Shown here: piece by piece, positions 61,023 to 64,000 of the stretch | Numbering within the stretch: the stretch's first letter is position 1 | Layout: each line of letters starts with the position of its first letter | Assembly: GCF_027497255.1 (NCBI RefSeq) | Contig: NZ_CP114903.1 | Location: 3,596,001 to 3,660,000, forward strand | Source: Micromonospora sp. WMMD882 | GTDB lineage: Bacteria; Actinomycetota; Actinomycetes; Mycobacteriales; Micromonosporaceae | Direction: 5' to 3' | DNA: 64,000 nt | Notes under the pieces: generated by a model | The model's input: only the letters and a program-made list of their open reading frames with translations | Told to the model about the DNA's origin: nothing | Databases searched by the model: none | Made by a program: the position numbers and the translations under genes

Positions 61023-61202
61023 CGCCACCTCCGCTGGGGCTCCGGCCGAGCGGTCAGCGTACGACGCCGCCGCCTCTCGTCCGGATACACGCGCCCGAAC
61101 GCCCACCGGTTCGGTCCACGACGTCGGACACCGGCCGTGGTCGATGCCACGAGGGTCCGAAGGGCGGTTGTCGGGCCTGCTCCGCCGTGCTGTGATTGAT
61201 TC

Positions 61203-61631
61203 ATGTCCAGCCCCGAGGAGCTGCTCCGGTCGAGAGGCCTACGGGTGACCCGGCCACGTCTGGCCGTGCTGGAGGTGCTCGCCGGCGGTGGGCACCTCGA
61301 CGTCGAGGAGATCACCCGACAGGTCCGTGAACGGCTCGACTCCGTCTCCGTCCAGGCCGTCTACGACGTCCTCGGCGCGCTCTCCCGGGCCGGGCTGTCC
61401 CGCCGGATCGAGCCGGCCGGCAGCCCCGCCCGGTTCGAGGCCCGCGCCGGCGACAACCACCACCACGTGGTGTGCCGGGGCTGCGGCGAGATCTCCGACA
61501 TCGACTGCGCGGTGGGCCGCGCCCCCTGCCTCGACCCGGGCGTGGCCCACGGCTTCGAGGTGGACGAGGCGGAGGTGACCTTCTGGGGTCTGTGCCCCGG
61601 CTGTCAATCCCGGCGCTCCGGCGACGCCTGA
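61203..61631 (+). CDS. Fur-family metalloregulator
   Basis: A 142-residue Fur protein. The winged helix spans about 5-80 (RVTRPRLAVLEVLAGGGHLDVEEI, VSVQAVYDVLGAL). The metal/dimerisation domain has DNHHHVVCRGCGEISDID (CxxC at about 97-100) and a second CPGC pair near 134-137. In actinobacteria such FurA-type regulators control peroxide or iron genes; no catalase-peroxidase gene follows here, so the target is elsewhere. No ribosome site is evident. Confidence 0.93.
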   Translation: MSSPEELLRSRGLRVTRPRLAVLEVLAGGGHLDVEEITRQVRERLDSVSVQAVYDVLGALSRAGLSRRIEPAGSPARFEARAGDNHHHVVCRGCGEISDIDCAVGRAPCLDPGVAHGFEVDEAEVTFWGLCPGCQSRRSGDA

Positions 61632-61727
61632 CCGGAGGCCGCCCGCCCCGGGGCCGCCGGCTCGTACCCTCCCGCCCGGGACCGTCGGCCGGCGGAGCTG
61701 CCGCGGCCGGCGTGGCACTCTTGGGCG

Positions 61728-62636
61728 ATGGACTCCGACGACCTCGGCCTGTTCGGTCCCGGCTCGGTCACCTGGCGGGTGCACGAGGAGCCGGTGCTGC
61801 TCGTCGCCGGCCTGCGGGCGCTCTACCTCCAGGCCCTGCACCCCCGGGCCATGGCCGGGGTCGCGCAGAACAGCAACTACCGCCACGACGCCTGGGGTCG
61901 CCTGCTCCGGACGGCCACCTACGTGGCCACCACGGTCTACGGCACCAGCGCCGAGGCGGAACAGGCCGGCAGCCGGCTGCGGGCCCTGCACGCGCGGCTG
62001 TCGGCGGTCGACCCCGCCAGCGGCGAACGGTTCCGCGTCGACGAGCCGGACCTGCTGCGCTGGGTGCACGTCACCGAGGTCGAGTCGTTCGTCAGCACCG
62101 CCCGGCGGGCCGGACTCGGATTGACCGCCGACGAGGTGGACGGCTACTACACCGAGCAGCGCCGGGCGGCGGCCCTGGTGGGGCTGGACCCGGCCACCGT
62201 GCCGGGCACCGCGGCCGAGATCGACGCGTACTACCGGCGGATCCGGCCCGAGCTGCGGATGACCCGCGAGGCGGCGGAGACCGCGGTCTTCCTCACCGCC
62301 CCGCCGCTGCCGTGGAAACTCAGCCTGCCGGCGCGGCTCGGCGTCACCCTGGGCCCGCCCCGGTGGGCGTATCTCGGCATCGCCGGCACCGCGCTGGGTC
62401 TGCTGCCGCCCTGGGCCCAGCGGCTCTACGGCGGGTTGGGCCTGCCCACCACCGCGCTCTCCGCCCAGGTGGGCGTGCGGGCCCTCCGGCTGGCGCTCGC
62501 CACCGTGCCGCGACGCTACCTGGAGGGGCCGATCATCCATGCCGCGAAGGCCCGCGCCGCCCGGCACGCCGCAGCCCAGCCCACACCGCCCGCCCGGCAG
62601 GGCCAGGAGACGCCCGCCCGGTCCGGGCCCGCCTAG
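61728..62636 (+). CDS. MpaB-family (DUF2236) oxygenase-like protein
   Basis: A 302-residue protein of the DUF2236/latex-clearing/MpaB group. Visible segments are GPGSVTWRVHEEPVLLVAGLRALYLQALHPRAM (with a conserved His), NSNYRHDAWGRLLRT, LLRWVHVTEVESF and YYRRIRPEL. The conserved His and Arg residues suggest b-type haem binding. Substrate unknown. The C-terminal 30 residues are Ala/Pro-rich. Converges with the nuclease gene. Confidence 0.87.
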   Translation: MDSDDLGLFGPGSVTWRVHEEPVLLVAGLRALYLQALHPRAMAGVAQNSNYRHDAWGRLLRTATYVATTVYGTSAEAEQAGSRLRALHARLSAVDPASGERFRVDEPDLLRWVHVTEVESFVSTARRAGLGLTADEVDGYYTEQRRAAALVGLDPATVPGTAAEIDAYYRRIRPELRMTREAAETAVFLTAPPLPWKLSLPARLGVTLGPPRWAYLGIAGTALGLLPPWAQRLYGGLGLPTTALSAQVGVRALRLALATVPRRYLEGPIIHAAKARAARHAAAQPTPPARQGQETPARSGPA

Positions 62637-62658
62637 GCACGCTGCCGGCCCCGGGTCG

Positions 62659-63603
62659 TCAGCCGACGAGGCGTTCCACGGCGGCCCAGGGCTCGTGACC
62701 GGGCGTCTCGGCCCCGGCCGGGCAGACCCGCCGGAAGTCACACCAGCCGCAGCGCACGCCGGGGGTGGTCGGGAAGGCGTCGTCCGGGTCGACCCCCTCG
62801 CCGACCGCCCGCTCGGCGGCCATGACGTCCCGCGCGGTGTCCTCGGCCCGGCCGACCTGACGGGCCAGCGACTCGACGGTGTGCTCGTGCGCGGCGACCG
62901 TGCCGGTCGGCAGGTGGTGCAGCTCGACCCGGCGGCACGGCCGGCGGAACACCCGCTCGGCGGCGTACGCGTACAGCGCCAGCGCCTGGGAGCCCCGGGC
63001 GTCGTCGGCGTCCTGCCCGGCACGGCCGGTCTTGTAGTCGACGATGACCAGCTCCGGGCCCTGCGGGCCGGGGCGGGAGTCGATCCGGTCGGTGCGGCCG
63101 TTGAACGCCAGCACGGCCGTCTTCACCGCCACCACCCGCTCGACCCCGACCGGCTCGACCGCCGGGTCGAGGGTGTCGACGTACGCCTCCAGCCAGGACA
63201 ACGCCTGGCGGTAGGCGGCGCGCTCCTGCGCGTCGTCCCGGTAGCCGTCCCGGACCCAGGTGCCCTTGAGCAGCCCGGCCAGGGCCTCCGGTCGCCGCCG
63301 GTCGGCGGGCAGCGCGTACCAGCTCTTGAGGGCGGTGTGCACGCTCGCGCCGAGCGAGTTGTGCGCCCACGGCGGCCCCTTCGGCGGCGCCGGCCGGTCG
63401 ACGTAGGAGTAGCGGTAGCGGCGCGGACAGTCGGCGTACGCGCCGAGCTTGCTGGGGGTGCAGACGAACAGCCGCTCCGGCATGCCCTCGAAGCCGAGCT
63501 GCTCGGGCTGTGCCCCGGGCTGTCGCCCGCCACGGGGCCGGGGCGGGCGGCCGGAGCCGGCGGAGCGGTCGGAGGGTCGTCCGGCAGGGGAGGGTCGTCG
63601 CAC
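62659..63603 (-). CDS. RecB-family PD-(D/E)XK exonuclease with Fe-S motif
   Basis: A 314-residue nuclease of the Cas4/AddB-C type (PF12705). It shows PSKLGAYADCPRRYRYSYVDR (first Cys about 59), a conserved His (LGASVHTALKSW), the active-site NGRTDRID and IVDYKTG (Asp, then Asp-x-Lys), QALALYAYA, and a C-terminal CGWCDFRRVCP (three Cys). The four Cys would hold a 4Fe-4S cluster. The first 40 residues are disordered and the real start may be further in. Probable role: DNA repair or end processing. Confidence 0.9.
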   Translation of the reverse strand: MRRPSPAGRPSDRSAGSGRPPRPRGGRQPGAQPEQLGFEGMPERLFVCTPSKLGAYADCPRRYRYSYVDRPAPPKGPPWAHNSLGASVHTALKSWYALPADRRRPEALAGLLKGTWVRDGYRDDAQERAAYRQALSWLEAYVDTLDPAVEPVGVERVVAVKTAVLAFNGRTDRIDSRPGPQGPELVIVDYKTGRAGQDADDARGSQALALYAYAAERVFRRPCRRVELHHLPTGTVAAHEHTVESLARQVGRAEDTARDVMAAERAVGEGVDPDDAFPTTPGVRCGWCDFRRVCPAGAETPGHEPWAAVERLVG

Positions 63604-63649
63604 ACCGCGATCCTGCCATCCCGGTACGACTATCCGGGAACGCGGCTTT

Positions 63650-64000
63650 CTACAGCAGGTCGGCGTAATGGGTGACGAACGCGGCGATCGCGTCGGCGAT
63701 GAGCTGGACGGCGATCGCGGCCAGCAGCAGGCCGGCGATCCGGGTGAGCACCTCGATCCCGCCGGGGCGCAGGACCTTGACGATCCCGCCGGAGAACCGC
63801 AGCACCACCCACACCGTGACCATCACCGCGACGATGGCGGCGGCGATCGCGGTCACGTCGGCGATCCCGTCGGACTGCTGCACGAAGAGCATCGTCGCCA
63901 CGATCGCGCCGGGGCCGGCCAGCAGCGGCGTGCCCAGCGGCACCAGGGCGATGTTCGAGGTGGCCTGCTGGCTCGGATCGTCCGTCTTGCCGGTGAGCAG
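63650..64000 (-). CDS. marC: MarC-family membrane protein, 5' end outside window
   Basis: Minus-strand frame open to the end of the window, at least 116 residues. It has QQATSNIALVPLGTPLLAGPGAI, the conserved MarC/UPF0056 signature, and three further hydrophobic helices (TAIAAAIVAVMVTVWVVLRF, IEVLTRIAGLLLAAIAVQLI and the end). The C-terminus is complete (TAG at 63650-63652). Function of the family is unsettled; the old link to multiple antibiotic resistance is not supported. Confidence 0.9.
   Translation of the reverse strand: MLTGKTDDPSQQATSNIALVPLGTPLLAGPGAIVATMLFVQQSDGIADVTAIAAAIVAVMVTVWVVLRFSGGIVKVLRPGGIEVLTRIAGLLLAAIAVQLIADAIAAFVTHYADLL

Overview
The window is about 64 kb of high-GC actinobacterial chromosome. 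Gene content and style (leaderless starts, GTG starts, 4-bp ATGA/GTGA overlaps, a RepSA-type integrated element, the glpR-glp-galU-ruc block) fit a Micromonosporaceae member such as Micromonospora. That genus call is an inference from gene style and was not checked by alignment.

Layout. 1-13.2 kb holds core and envelope genes: an alpha/beta hydrolase, metG, rsmI, a protein O-mannosyltransferase, a secreted HNH nuclease, a VWA-domain pair, a phosphopantetheinyl transferase and a decapeptide-repeat membrane protein. 13.2-25.6 kb is a mixed accessory stretch of secreted proteins (sugar dehydrogenase with PKD and discoidin domains, lamin-tail protein), an MFS pump, small regulators, an aminoglycoside-phosphotransferase-family kinase, a decayed AbiEii toxin gene, and two copies of a structured intergenic repeat. 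25.6-37.0 kb is one ten-gene minus-strand catabolic operon facing a divergent IclR regulator. It encodes an RraA-type aldolase, acylating aldehyde dehydrogenase, 4-hydroxy-2-oxoacid aldolase, ABC importer, FAD dehydrogenase, aldo/keto reductase, a ComA-like enzyme and an MFS carrier. 38-40.5 kb has DUF899 and HD-domain genes and a lower-GC orphan membrane protein.

40.6-52.1 kb is an integrated AICE-like element in the 3' half of tRNA-Ala(CGC), bounded by 85/86-bp direct repeats. It has RepSA, Xis and a tyrosine integrase at the tRNA end, an XRE regulator and a Nudix protein at the other end, and in the middle a lower-GC restriction cassette: a MORC/MutL-like GHKL ATPase fused to a PD-(D/E)XK nuclease domain, a Vsr endonuclease and a C5-cytosine methyltransferase. 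I see no FtsK-like conjugative translocase.

52.1-64 kb is conserved chromosome: glpR/sepX, a RimJ-type acetyltransferase, glp (MoeA-like), galU, a diguanylate cyclase, 5-formyltetrahydrofolate cyclo-ligase, and the redox chaperone ruc (FmdB-like) behind a CIRCE operator. After these come small membrane proteins, a Fur regulator, an MpaB-family protein, a RecB-like nuclease and a partial marC.

The most interesting parts are the MORC-nuclease restriction cassette, the ten-gene catabolic operon with its ComA-like member, and the dispersed hairpin repeat. A recurring TANNNT-N6-8-start-codon arrangement marks at least ten probable leaderless transcripts.
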